Positions 11,220-26,200 are shown, numbered from the stretch's first letter. The stretch: 64,000 bases of DNA from Owenia fusiformis (GCA_903813345.2 CAIIXF020000004.1:5969525-6033524); one strand, 5' to 3'. The notes: generated by a model from the sequence alone, not told the origin. Translations and numbers: made by a program.

Positions 11220-14200
11220 ATGGGTACGTCAAGAAACATAACACGTAAACAATCTAAATTTCAAAGGTAAGTCTCTTTACTTTTAACTTAATATCACGTT
11301 ATATTATAAGTGTTTTCCAATAATTGGATATCGTAAAAAATAATTAGATACCGTATCTAGATAATTGGAAATAATTTAAATGAGCTAAAAAGTGCTCGAG
11401 AGGTTCTATTTTTGCAAAGAAGAACATATTAAATTAACATTGAATATAGATAATTAGCACATTGCATAATAAAAAGATTTGCCATTTCTAATAAACATCA
11501 ATGGATCAAATTTTGTTCTATCACTGGTTTTATTGAAATGATTAAATATCTGAGCCTTTGCGCGTTGTTCTAATGTTGCCACTGAGGCTTTTTAGAACAA
11601 AGACAACATTTTGTTTATCAATGGAGCTATTGTTGAATCTGATACGATCACGTGATATTTTCGGTCGGAAAATGTTTTCAAGTTCTAATCTAGAGAGTTT
11701 CATAATTTAAACCAAACTTCCAGGCCTAATTTTGAAATGACACCATTTGTTAATTTATTTTTACTCTCTACATTTTTTCTTACTGTCGTTGAACTGAATT
11801 GTTGATGTCTGTATACGGCTATACGCAGACTTGCGTTCAGAGGATGAACCGGCATGTTTTTTCATGAAAACTTTCAGAGTTAACTGACCATTAACGTGGT
11901 AATAGAGAGATTACGCAACTCACTTAAAGTATTCTATTATTTCAGTATAACACATAACTCATGAAGCGCTTGATTACGTCATCATTTATTGCTCAGCTCT
12001 TCTTCCATAATAGTTATATTAGGGAATTTAAGCTTGCATATAAAATCAAAACGCCAACCTATACGTAACCCATACAAATGCATTGCTTTAATATTTTCCG
12101 TTCACGTTTAGGTTGTGAAAAACATTGCAAGCTTAGACTCCATATTCTTATAAATCGTCGTCTGTCGATCATATTACAATTATGGACGTATACAGTTGTG
12201 CCACAGATGATGACGCAATCAAACGCTTCATAAGTTATATGGGAATAATAAACATGCTATTAGTGAGTTGCGATATCTCTCTAATATTCGCTTCACCTCA
12301 TGAGAATTCGAATCGAGCAACACAAATTCACATATTCGACACATATGTCACGGGATCAAAATGTATTGTTCAAATATTCAAATATTAATGTTTTGTTATT
12401 TTTTTAACAAGTAGATTGAGTAATTTAATCTTTACTAATGAGGTTTACTAAAGTGGTTGATAAGTCTAAGTGACCTGGGTTATATATTTTAAATAATTTT
12501 CTTTTATGTTGCATTGACTATTGTTAACACTATATAAATGACCATTCTGATACTCATAGCATCTCTCTCTGTTGCATCGCAGAGGGATAGAGATAGAGAG
12601 GGCGTGGCTTACCATGATGATAAATGACAATAAAGCTAAACTAAACTAAACTAAACTAAATTATTATATACCTCAAATGTATTCTAGATGCTCATTGGCT
12701 TATTCATGGTCACATGACATGGAATAGATGAACTAATTCCCTGGAAAGTCCTAAATCCCTGCTTTCAGGGAAGATGAATTGTACTAATCACCAGTTAGGT
12801 CATGTGACCAGTCAATAGTACATTTTATCTTCCCCCAAATCTGAGATTATAGGAGTTGAAAGGTAAAATGCCTTTAAATGCCAATAAGAACCTGTGAACA
12901 TTTGATATTGAAATGAAAAGACTTCTCATTTTGTTTTTTTGTTTACAGAGTACTTATCAGGTATATAATAAAACAAATAGTGACTGCCACATTTTCGGGA
13001 AATAGTGTAAAAATTTTCCTCTCGGGAATATCCTGTCCACTGACTTGTTCCCTCGGCCTGCAGCCTCGGGAACATGTCAGTGGACAGGATATTCCCTTGA
13101 GGAAAATATTTTGCACTATTTCCCTCAATGGCAGTCACTATTTGTACACTAATTGACACTTTAGGATGATGAATATATGAGGCTATTCAGAATGACAATA
13201 CATGTAGTTTAATTGGTAAATTATGACAAAGAAAGAAGATTCAGATCATAACTCGCACTTTTGAGCAACTTGATTTGATTCTTTTCAAAGTTGCAATTGT
13301 TAGGACAGTATACTACACTTAAAAATAACGGGTTCTATTTTTGCGATAACTTCTAACAAATATTCTTCCTAAATTGATAATAGTACTGTATATAGTATTA
13401 TTTCAGTGCATAAGTTCACAAAACCTAGACACATTTTTTAAAAAATCATCGAATTTTAGGATTTTGAATACCTAAATCGACATGAGATATTCGTATACAA
13501 ATTTTAGTATTGTACAGGGTGTCCAAAAACTACGGTAAATCACAAAACATGCTCCAAGTAGGTATGTACTTCTCCTCTATCACAATTTAACATAGAGAGA
13601 AGACTCGATAGGCACAGATTATCGTCAATCTTTCACAACAAAATCCACATTGAATGAACCAAATGATTCTGAAATTTTAAGGCAGATTATGCAAGATTGA
13701 CTGAGTTAATCAGCTTTTCTCCGGTCCTGTATTTTTGGACATCCTGTAATATGTTATTCTTGGCGGATGTACCATCGCCCTTGTCCTAAGTGCAAACTTA
13801 TTATTAAAAAATTCGGAGTTTTCAAATGACCGAATAATCATCATTATCACTTTAACCTCTACTTTATCGTTATCTTCATTTTTAAAAACGTATTTAAAGC
13901 AATTGCATTGGAGATGAGTATGATACTTAAACAAACAATCAATCAGTCCTATCTCGTTATAGAAAAATAATTCAATCATCAAAACTTATTTATCCAATTA
14001 TCAAAGAATGATATTTCACATTCATTGTTCACGTCAACTTTTTACTTATCTTATTTAGTATGGTTATTTAATATGGTTATGAAACTCGCCACAAATTGAA
14101 ATGCAGAGGATTTCCCCTGCGATAGAACGTTGTTATCATATTTCATGGTAATTTCCATTCAGATATCACAAAATCATCAGTGAACATCTTGAGAGTGTGG

Positions 14201-17200
14201 ATTATTAAAAGTGAATAATAAAATGAATATCTCATTATATTTTCGGTGAACACCTGTGCATATTCCACAAGTTCAATATTCATTTAGCTCTCACACACCG
14301 AACTATTTATAAAATGTTTTGGAACGTGCACGTAGAAACGATTTTGTCACCTGTGTCAAAATGGTTAAATCAGGGACAGAGACAAAATGATTCAAAATCA
14401 AGTTACTTTCAGACTTTCAGAAAGTGTTTTCTTGCTTATTGATGTATACAATAACGCAAATGCGAGTAGGTAGTTACCAGTTTCACCACCAGGTGGCTCG
14501 CTCGGGTCAGATAGAATGGCGGGTATAGTAGAGAGTTCCCTTTAACTTAAATTACATCTGTTTTAGTGGTTCAATTTTCATATAGCCCTTATGTATCTAA
14601 TAGTTATGCAAATTAAAATATGTCCAGTAAAAGAAAATGTTATCTGTCCAATACAAAAGATATTCCACCTTTTGTGATTTTGTAACATAGGGTCTATGGT
14701 GAGTCAACCCGAACTAGAAGTCACATTTTCAAAGAAGATTAAGTTTTCAAAGTTGATAAACAATTTTTGAAACCATATTTTTGGATGTATTTTTACATGT
14801 AGATTTCAAATATGACATCACTTTGACTGAATTTTGAATATTTAATGACGTAAATCAAGATCATTTCTACTCGCATCTAGTCTATTCATGCATAGATTTA
14901 TCAGACGTGGTATTATACTGTTAGTATTCAACTTTTTGTGGACGGTGTGGCGATTGGTATTCGGCGGTCGTCGTCTGTAAAAAACTACATTATCTATCGT
15001 TATCAATTTATATTTTTCATGTTAACATTAATTCATTTTGTATTATCTAACCCTACTATCACACCAAACTAGTTCTCACTACGTTCTCGAAAACGGGCTT
15101 CAACTGTGTACGAACGGGCTGGACGTACTAAGAACCGTTTGGGATCTATTTACAAACTTCATCGAACGTACTCGAACGGGTAGGTCCTCTAGAACTTAGA
15201 CAATGCTCAGAATGTTCTCGTGGTCGTCACGTTCTACAATTAGAACGAGTGACAACGTACTAACGACGAGCTGGACGTACTACGAACGGAACCGTCGTAC
15301 TTCAATCCTACTAGGGACGTTTTAACAACGAGTTGAACTGTCTGAGGACGTGTTGAGAACGAGGTAGAACTAATTGCAAACGGGTTTAAACTGATTAAGA
15401 ACGTATTTAACACTGCTTATGAACGAGTTAGCAAAAATATAGCTATCACACCAAACAAGTTGCCACTGCGTTCTTCAAAACTGGTTCTAAACTATGTGCG
15501 AACGGAATGAACGTAGCTGCAACTTTCTAAGGTCTATTTACGAACTTTATGAACGTTCTCAGACGGGAATGTGATTTTAGAATTTTGAATCGATTCAAAA
15601 TTCGATTGCGACCATACCGTTCTGTTATCAGGTCATGATGACCTTCTAGACTAAGGGACGTGTTCTACGGCGTTGCACACCGACGTGGTGCGACCTGAAC
15701 GAACTGCGAACGAGATGGACGTATTGAAGACTGTTTAAGAACGAAGAAGCTAATTATTTCAGACATATTTCCCGACCACAGCCAGATTGAGCCCGTTTTA
15801 CGACGTTTTCGTAGGACTGGCAAGAACGGGTAAGAACGAGTTTGGTGTGATAGGGGGGTAACGAAATACAATTGCTTAACTTCAAATTAGTAAGTGCTCG
15901 TTTGAAAACAGCATCAAAGTTGTTTTTTAACATTTTTCATTGTTATAATCTGTGAAAAAACATTATTTGGAAATGTTTATGTCGTGTGTTTCGCTCCAAT
16001 GTTCTGTTAAGCCTCAGTCACATTTTCTCTACGGCAGCCGTACGTCGACCGTAGCTTCACAAAATCGATATAGAAAATCTATCGTATACTGCTTATCCCT
16101 TATGCTGCATATTTCTTTAGATTTTTGGGAAGCTACGGCCGCCGTACGGTTGCCGTGGATCAAATATGACTGGGGCATTATCTCTCTTGCGCCAAACCCA
16201 TTCTATCGCCCAGGCATCATGATAAAGTTTCACTGTCGTGTTAAGTATCTACTGTGAGTCATGTAAAAAATCCTGAATCATAGGTACGTATCGTACTTAT
16301 GTATTTATGTAAAAATTCCGTGTCGTGTTTAAGTCATCCAAGTCATGCTAAAGCATACCTAGTCTTCTTGAGATGTCTTCTACGATAGGTTTAACATAAA
16401 TAATCTATTTTCCCAAAAAATCCAAAAGTATTATAATTACGCAACGAATCCTTTATTGCGATCCCCACACGCCCTCCATTGGTAACTATGGACAATGCTT
16501 TTATCTCTGTTGCTATGTCCCTCCGCGTCCTTCATTTTCCTGGTTTTAGTCAACCGTTCTACACTCTCTCTTTGGGTGTGAATATCGGGTTTTGATGTAC
16601 CAGCATAAGATCTTTGATAACCAGATATTAAATGATCCACTCCGTTCGGTTTTTTATTCTTCTTCCTTGGTGACTCATTTTGTTCTTGATTACTAATTGC
16701 CTCATCGTTCGGATTTTTAGTGTTGAGATTGCCTTCGTTATTTTCCGAAGCGAGCATCTTAGAAGTAGTGTTTGTAGCTGTTTTTGTCGTAAATACTTAA
16801 GTTTTAATTTTACTGTATTTCTAGCTATTTTAGCCTGCGAAGTGATACCAAACGTGAATCTGTGCCCAATATAAATTTTTAAGCTACAATAATAACCCAA
16901 GACATGAAATAAGTCGATATATTGGCAAAACAATTCGAGGAATATTTAATGGATAAATGAGTCCGCACAATGAATTTTGGAGAGTTAAATGCTCATATAG
17001 GTAATGCCGTTCAATATGTACATTACCGATTTTATGAACTGTATTGTGTTTTATACGATCGTGTTTGCTCAATTTCTTCCTAATCTTGAGGAATCTATTC
17101 TTCATGAAACTTTATTGGTTGATAAGGAGGTAACCTGGATCTCAAAATAGGCGAAGAAAAAATTCGAATAGACGAAGCAAAATTTGGGTTGAAAGACAAT

Positions 17201-20200
17201 ATAATACTTTTATATTGATGGTTCACTTTTCGGTTTCAATCGAAAAAATCTGCATTCCCATTTTTCTGCTAGATTTTAGCGAGACAGTTGGCTCTTGGGT
17301 TGACTACAATTTCACATTTTGAAACTATATTCCAGGTATAATAAAGATATGACTGAGTTTTGAACCTGTTCGGAAATGTACTGCTTTCAAAACACCAGTA
17401 CGCATGCGCAAACCCAGTGCCCACACTTCCAAATTTGGACGTAGAAACCGACCAGGGGAGGGGCTGAAAACCAACAAGGGAGATATTTTAAGTTTGAAAA
17501 AATATATCTTGCACAAAAAATACTTTACCCCTAAAATCCAAATTTGGGCCCAAATTTTACAAATGTAAGGCCCATTTCTTGAATATTTGACCTAAAATAA
17601 AACACAAGGCCCAAAAAGGCACAGACCTTGACCCCCGATCCGCCAGTGTAACATTGTGTACCATACACTGCCAAGGTTTTTTATTTATATATAATTTTAA
17701 TTCATTATTGACAGAACACTCTCAAAAGAAAATTAGTGTATGCCAAAAATACCTTTCTATGTTTAGATGGTTAACTGGCAATTGTAATTTAGTTTGGTTA
17801 TAAAAATCTTTTCAGCACGACATTATCGTGTGTGAATGAATTTAAAGACTCAAGGGTCGTGATCTAACAAGTGCTGCCATGGTATATATTTTTATTTATA
17901 ATGTCTATGGGTCATAACACAATAAAAAATGTCAAGTAAGTAGGGGTCCGTTCTTGTACAGTTCTTAGTAACAGACGTTCATAAGTCCACTGCTTTGTGA
18001 AGTTCATTGTATTTCTGTAAAATTCATAAAATAGTTACTAAACTAGCATTGGAAAATTCAACTGCCGATTGTCGGCTGACAATTTGACCGCTATTCTATA
18101 TCCAAAGCATTTAAATATGAATGTAAACCGTAGCATGTACTATTCATACTTAAATGAGCCATAAAACAGCAATCAAACCGTTAACCGACAGCTGACAGTT
18201 AAATTTACGAATGCTACCGAAGATTGGTGCAGGAACGGATCTCTGGTAACATTTTCCCCAAATCTCACAAGGGAAAGCGGTTTATTAGTATATAAATTGA
18301 TGTTTTATGTTTGATGTTGCTTTTTGTTCTCTTAAAGGTTTAGGGACCGGCTTGGGCATATTCTTCATACCCATCCGGCGTTAATTGTCGTCTGCTGCCT
18401 GGCCATATGTGACGTGTCATTTGTCGTAGGGCAGTTGATATGCGACCTCCTTATAATCAGAGGTAAGGTGCCCACATGTTAATTGTCAGGAGACCATGAA
18501 CAGAAACTTGGATAAAATCAGAGTTCCTAAACCTTACTTCGGTCCAAAGCCTTCTCTATATTCCGGCTTTGAGGAGGAAGATTGAGCTGCCTTAGTATTA
18601 TAAATATTGTAAATCATTGTGTCACACGCACAGTAAATATGGCATAATAATATGAAATATACCTTTATGTATAAATTTGAAGAACACCAGCTCACACCCC
18701 CGTCTGAATCTATTGTTATATTTGATTTCTTTAAGCGAGAATAATTTCAAATGTTATTCACGTCCAGAACCGGAAGCCATTTTTAGCTACAGCGAGAAAA
18801 TTTCACCATGTGTTGAAACTCCGAAATGAAATTTTGAAATATCTAAATCCAGACAAGCAACGCTTCATCCTAAATATGATTAATATTCTTAAAAATATTT
18901 ATAAAATTTATTAAAAATGAGTTCTAGGTGCGTGTAGGTGCGTGTAGCACAGTACATACGAAATCAATGAAGTTTCGTCTAGCTGTAAGCTAGAGACTCG
19001 AGTAACCTAAACCCCTTGTCCTAAACATTTTGTAATCGTAACGTTATAGATATAATGACGTCATAGTTGGACTTGTACGCGAACGTGTAGAATTATGACC
19101 CTCTGGGATTGATTTCCCCTTCGTACTATTTAATAGCTCAGTTGAGAAGGTTATGAAGGGACGGTGATCCCTGGGGGTCATAATATTGAACGTTCACGTA
19201 CTGTACACGTTCTCTTTGGAACGTGTATATTAGCCTCGCTATTATCTTATAAACGAGTAGCTGAACCTCCTCATGAGGTAGTTTAACTCCAAATCCTTAA
19301 TTGATTCATTCATTTAAATTGGAATATTACGAGTATCTAATTTTCTCTTTTTTACCTAGTGATCAAGCCGGGTGATCAAGTTACTCAGATTAAATATTAG
19401 AAAGGAAAGAAATGGATACGAATGCTACTGGGTTTGATAATTAAGATGATTACAAATATAATATATAAGCTTATGAACGCAATAGCACCAATCTGAAGTA
19501 GCAAGGACAGTTTAACGATTCCCGTTGTTCTAATTTAACACTAGAACATTCGAAACCTGTCACAATTGTAATTTGTTTAATTCTATTTTAGTAAAGTTAT
19601 ATTTGTCATGTAATATATTACAGACACAATGATTTAGTTTTGCAACATTTCGATTTATTATATGTGAATCTTTTTCAAGCAACTGACAACGGTAATTAAA
19701 GGTAATATACATATATATAAACGAAAGTGAAATAGTGCAACTCATAAAAAACTCAAAACAAGTAGTTGCTCGAAACTAGCTGCTCGAAAACTAATTGCTT
19801 CTATATGATTTCGTATCTTCCGTTAACGTATTTGTAACGCTTTCTCATTGGTAATTAAATATGCGATATTCCTAAGATGAATATTATCCAAATATTTTAT
19901 TGTATTGAGGTGAATACCTGTGCATCTTTCACAAGTGATATTCCACTAGCCCTTCGTATATCTTTTGAAAGTGCCATATTCACTTCAATAGAATTAAATT
20001 TTTGTTTCATTATTTACTGTTATTTTCCACACTCACATTAATGAAATAAAAAACTATTGATGTCTAATTAATCATAACAATGTACTTCTGGGTATATGTT
20101 AATTAAAATTATTCTGAACTAAGTCGTGACTGGTGAATATCATTTGATATTCAGCAAAAGTCATGTGAATATAGCTTGTTATTTTTTAGTCACGTGTAGG

Positions 20201-23200
20201 AGATGGACCAATCAGAGAGTGAGGAATATGACAGTTATATAATAATGCGGAATATGTATATTTGTTACCTATTAACCAAATTACACTTGCCTATATGAAT
20301 TCATTTTTAGAAAAGTTGGATCAAACTGACATTGGTACTCAATCTTTAACTGTGGCACTAAAGCAAAGGTACAGTGATGATTTCGTGTGTTACCATGGTA
20401 CAAGTCTAAATGACCTCATAGATCACGTGACGGGGACTACTGACCATCATCTTATGAGAAGAGCGTTAGCGAATTCAAACCAACAACTGCAGAAAACGAA
20501 TGTGTCGTCCAGCATTAACACTGGTATTGGGAATTTATATACAGTATATACACTTTATATACAAGGGTACATCCATATATTCTAAAAATTCTCCTATTTA
20601 TCTAAAGTTAATACTCGAGTATAATTACGTAAATGAAATAAAACATATTTATACCGGTGTAATACACGGGGGTAAAGCAGACCCGATGACGCAATGAGCT
20701 TGCTCGGCGGTATCATGACTGTTTAACGGGGCTTAATGTATAAGTGTGCTCGGCGGTAGGTTCAAACAACGCGGATCCTCAAAGCATGTGCTCATGGTAT
20801 ATTCGTGTTTTAACACCCGTGTAATAGTATGGTTTCATAGTATTCGACAGTTTTAAGAGAAGGTGTGTCCGGCCAGTTCACATTTGAGTAAATTTCTATA
20901 AATACAGAGTGTGCCAAACAATTTTGCAACTTTTTTAAAATGCTAGAAAAGTATCATAACATTAAGATATCACCATAAAAAATTATCTACAGAAACTTTA
21001 GGAGAGGCATATTTTACCATTCAAATGCTAAAGCTGTCTTCAATTTTATCAATGGTGAATTGTTCATATGTCCGAGATTTACCGTTTTTCCTAGAAAATG
21101 TAACCTTCTATGATTTTATGTGATTAACAATTACGCATTCATTATGTTCATTGAATCTGCTACAATCTTTGATACATGTCTAACCTATGTCTAGGACAGG
21201 TTATTGCAGTTAAAGGTAATCCCCCACAAACTATTGATCAACTAAGTTCTGCAGAAGTAGAAGGGACTACCATAAGAATAGTTGGATCGCGCCATTGACC
21301 CGTTCTACCCCTCCTTCCTTGGTGAAATGTAGATGCATAGGATATTTGTTTAATAAATGATCAAGATATGGAATAACATAATACCATCGTTACTAGATAC
21401 TAATATAAACTTGTACTAGACATAGGTTAAACAGTTATCCAAAATTGTAGCTGATTTTAATGAACATAATGAATGTGTTATTGTTGATCACATAAATTCA
21501 TAGAAAGTCACATGGTAAAATGGTAAAATATGCCTATCCTTAAGATTATGTAAATAATTTTTTATGGCAATGCCTTAATGTTATGATACTTTTCTAGGCT
21601 CTTAAAAAAGTTGCAAAATGTTTTGGCACACCCTGTAGTATCATAGGGAAACAAGCTACGTGCTTATGTAGGTCAAATGTTAGGCGTTGTTTCCTAAAAT
21701 TAACACTCGATACTGGCGTATCTCGTGCACATTTTGGAAAGCAATACCTTCAAAGAATGGTCATTCTACATTGCACTGACTCCAAGACTTAAATCCTTCA
21801 ATGATATGCCCTTAAAAGGGATCACGTTCCCCTTGATCTCATTTGCCGTTCCAGGAAGCGAATTGCAACCACTTTTCCTTATTTATACGTTACACTTGAT
21901 TGGGCAAGTATATGTATACTATGAAGGGAGAAATAAATGTACATTGTATTCGCGAATGCAAATAGCGGCTAGCGACTATCGGATTAACTTACTATTTGAT
22001 GACCAACTCATTTAAATATGAATAGAATAGACAGGTACTATTGATATTTAAACGAGTTGCCAATAAAATAATAGGTTAATCCGGTAGCCGACAGGCGTTA
22101 GTTGCATTCGCGAATACAAGGTTAGTCCTTAAACGTTTAATGTCTGCAACCTTTTTTATAACTCTAAAAGAAGTTTCCTTTGATAGACTTACACATTTTT
22201 ACGTGGATTGATATTTATTACACTTGTAGATAACGAGCACCAGGATACTAATGCCTCATCGTCAGAAAACCAGGGAAACTACAACAAACTACAACTCGAA
22301 GATGGGCGCGCTGATATGAACGATATACTTCAATTGATTGATGATGGGAATGTTGGTAATGCTTCAGCGTTGTGTGGAAACAATACCGATCACCATGGTG
22401 ATCATAGCCACGACTTGTTACACGAGCTCACGCATGCTTTTCATCTGGGCAGTTTGACCGTTCTTTCCATTATGGTTTTTGAGGTGCGCATGCGCAACTG
22501 TAGCCTTATGATAATTCAGTTTCGCTTTCGCTTTATCATATAATCGTTTGATCAACTAAGCTTGAATTCGCGAATGCAACTAACGCCTGTCAACTACCGG
22601 ATTAACCTAGTATTTTATGACCAACTCATTTAAATATGAATGGAATAGTGGCATGTACTATTCATATTTAAATGAGTTTCCAGTAAAACAGTAGGTTAAT
22701 TCGGTAGCCGACAGGCGTTAGTTCATTACATTCGCGAATACAAGCTAAGCCTTGCCTAAATAGATTTTTGAGGTTTTTCAACAATGATATGAGATAAGTT
22801 CCGGACCCCGTGTTTTGTGAAAACTATTAATAGGTTTGCAATTTTAGAATATGATGACAGCTGTCTTGAAAAAATGGTTGATATATGACGTTCTGTGGTA
22901 CAAATTAGGGAATTTAAGCTTGCATATAAAATCGAAACGTCAACCTATACGTATGACCAATCGCCCAAACAAATAAATAGCTAAATAACTTACGTTCGCG
23001 TTTAGGTTGTGAAAAACAGTGCAAGCTTAAACTTCCTATTGATTAAAATTGTCCTTGTTCTTTTTTTTTAGAAAATACTAAGGTTGTTCGCATTTGGAAA
23101 ATATTTCTTTCACAGTAAATTAGAGGTAAGTTTGTGTCAGCGCGATTCTGCAGTTCATAGCATAGGAGAGACCAGGGCAAAACGGGACATTAAGAAGGGA

Positions 23201-26200
23201 CCTTTCTCAAGCGTTTGTAATGACGTCATCATAGGTTGCTGTGTCGGACGCCATCTTGAGAAATTGCAGTTTTAATGCCGCATGTACTCATTTTGTGGGA
23301 TAACACGTCTTGTAAAACATTGAAAAAGTGTTCCATTTTACCCCGGTCTCCCTTAATTAAAAATTATTCAGAAAAGGAGTTGTGTTTTTATTTAGGTAAA
23401 GCATGATATGTATCAAAGAGTACAGAATTATTTATTCCATAATATAACTAGTTTTCACTGGGAAAATAACAGGGAATATAAATGTTATTCAAAAAATCCC
23501 GTATCAGATCCCGTATCAGCTAAAATCCCGTATTGGATCCCGTATCAGCAAAAATCCCGTATCAGATCCCGGGTGATGACATACAAAAATAGATATAAAT
23601 AAGTTTTAGAAAATGATTATAGAATAAATAGGTTATTGATGGTCGTGATGGAATATGAATTTTTTCCTTGAGAAAATATATGGCCTCAGAAAATATCATA
23701 TTGACATTCGGGCTATCGCCCTCGGTCAGAAAATGTGATATTGGCCTCGGAAAATATCATATTGACACTCGGGCTATCGCCCTCATATTTTCCCTCGGAA
23801 TAAAATTCATATTCCGTCCCTCCCATTAAATATCTTAAATTTATCCCATGGTTACAAGGATATAGATCGAATATCACGTGAAGATATAATTGATACGTGG
23901 ATGAAGATATCATATTTTAGCAAACAATTCCCAAACCGTCGAATATCACTTTTGAAAGGTGATATTCGATGGTTTTAAAAGTGATATTCGATGGTTTCAA
24001 AAGTGATATTCGATGGTTTTGATTTTTTCAATCTTTTATTATTAATTCAGCAAAACGATTCTTTATATGTTTTTTTATTTATTTGGATCTAGTTTTTACG
24101 GCGTTTGCATTAAATACAAACCACCCTGTTACGTCATGTTTATGACGTTTGTTGAATTATTGCAATCAAAATGTTGAAATAAATAAATCTTGTTGACATT
24201 TATCTGACTATTCAATGTTCTCTGGATAATAATTCCCCATGGGATAAACGGACAATCCTATGGTTTTTCAAAAATATCACTTATATCCACTCATGGATAT
24301 CAGTATCTTCACTCACTCGCTGCGCTCAATCGCGAAGATATCAATATCCACTCATGGATATAAGTGATATTTTTTCAAAGCCATAGGATATTCCTATATT
24401 ATCCCATAGTACAACTACTTATATCATATTTTCCCTCGGAATAAAAGATCCCTGGAGATCGTCACCATTCAACGTGACTTAGTAAAAATGCCGCTCCGTG
24501 GGGAGAAGGACTGTTCGATTTTTCACGGTCTTGAATGCTGCAGGATAGTCGTGTGCATCATTTAAATGTTCGATAATCTTGCGCATTTGCACGAAACTCT
24601 TTACCTCGACGCCTTTATCCAAGTGGTCCAATGATTTCCATATACTAAGTCAGTCGCCATATTTTTTCTCGTTAATCTCATACTTACTTCAAATTTTAAT
24701 TAAATATGATTTCTTCTCCGACCGACAATTTTGTTAGTTCTCCCGGGGTTCCAAACTTAAGACTAATTGAACACGGTGAGCCAGGGTCTAGTCTTACCCA
24801 ATTTGAATCATCAACATGAACCGAAGCTATTGGTCGACCTACTGACCAATCGCACTTAACGTGGCGTTTGATTGGCTAAGAATTTAAACTTTTTCAAAGA
24901 CCCCTGAATGACTGATGGTTCTATTTATCCCTGGTGTTAGCATGGTAACCTAAACCTGAATATTTAAAAAAATATACATGTACAGTGTAGGCAATATAAA
25001 AAGGCAAATTAAAATACAAAGTAACGGTCCCGATCATCACCGATCCCCATTTCTATTTTACATATCAAACATTAATAAAAAAAATCCCCAGGTAACCTCG
25101 AAAATTTGTGCAAATCAAAATGATATTTGAACTAGACCTACTTTGTTTTTTAGGTATTTGATGCGTTTGTTGTTTTCACGTCATGGTTATTGGACATCAT
25201 ATTGATAGAGGGCGTTTGGGCAAACAGTGAAGTCCAGGCCGCCTTGCTGCTGGTACTGCTTCTTCCTTGGAGGGTCATTCGAATAGTAAATTGTAAGCGC
25301 CAACATTTGCCGAATGTGCTTTACTTGCCCGTAGCCAGCTTTTACCAGGGGGTGAGCTTTTTTCCAGGGGGGGGGAGCTTTTTTTCACAATTTTGGCTAA
25401 AAATCATGCGAAAAATTCTCAGAATGGTGAAAAACTGCATGATTTGGAAAGAATTTCTGGCCAGGGGGCCTATACTAGCTCCCCCTCTGGCTACGGGCCT
25501 GCTTTAAATATAGAGTGGATTAGAAACTTACTACTAGAACGAAATACTGAGTTTCCACACTTCTCTGAAGTTTTTTATTTAAACATTGGTATAAACCGTG
25601 TTAGAATCGATCAAATATGATTAATTGCGTAGATTTGTATAGTTAAAGAATATGCTAAAGTAAACTCTTTCTATTGTATCGTACGACGGTCGTAGCTTTC
25701 CAAAATTAAGAGAAATATGCAGCATTAAATATATGGATATACACTACGATGTAGAATTCCTATATCGATTTTATGAAACTACGGCCACCGTAGCGCAAAT
25801 ATTAATTTGACTGAGGCTTTGATTTAAGGTTGGGGTTTAGGGTTAGGGATTGTGGTTAAAGTTAGGGTTTGGGTTAAGGGTTTAGAGTTAAGGTTAAGAG
25901 TTAAAGCTGGGGTTAGGTTGAGGGCTTAGGGTTAACATCAGGGTTAGGGGTTAGGGTTAAGTTAAGGTGAGGGTTAAGGTTTGAGACTTAGGGTTAAAGT
26001 TAGGGTAAGGGCTGAAGATGATGCCCAAAATAACGGTGAGCCCACACGGCTAGTTGCAGCTACTTAAAAAATATTCAAATTGAGTCCATTGTATTTTACA
26101 ATAGGTTTCATAATGGTATTTAAAGAAAAGTACAAGATCGAGATCAAGATGTTGGCCAGTGGAAAGAAACAGGCAGAGAAGAAAACAGTGTCGATAGCAA

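Larger units (their letters stand above)
11267..18337 (+). other. HVCN intron 1 (7.1 kb), repeat-rich
   Basis: The intron runs from donor GTAAGT at 11267 to acceptor TTAAAG before 18338. It contains foldback and MITE copies at 12019-12140, 12974-13144, 13515-13746, 15056-15853 and 16010-16177, and a CTAAA microsatellite near 12638-12660. ORFs at 15952-16257 and 16437-16933 do not resemble a known family and overlap repeats, so no extra gene is called. 17521-18055 shows nothing recognisable. Confidence 0.6.

Noticed and set aside
16437-16933. Minus-strand ORFs of 106 and 101 codons in HVCN intron 1 as a nested gene
   Set aside because: Charged low-complexity translation, overlapping frames, no domain I recognise and no convincing splice or poly(A) signals.
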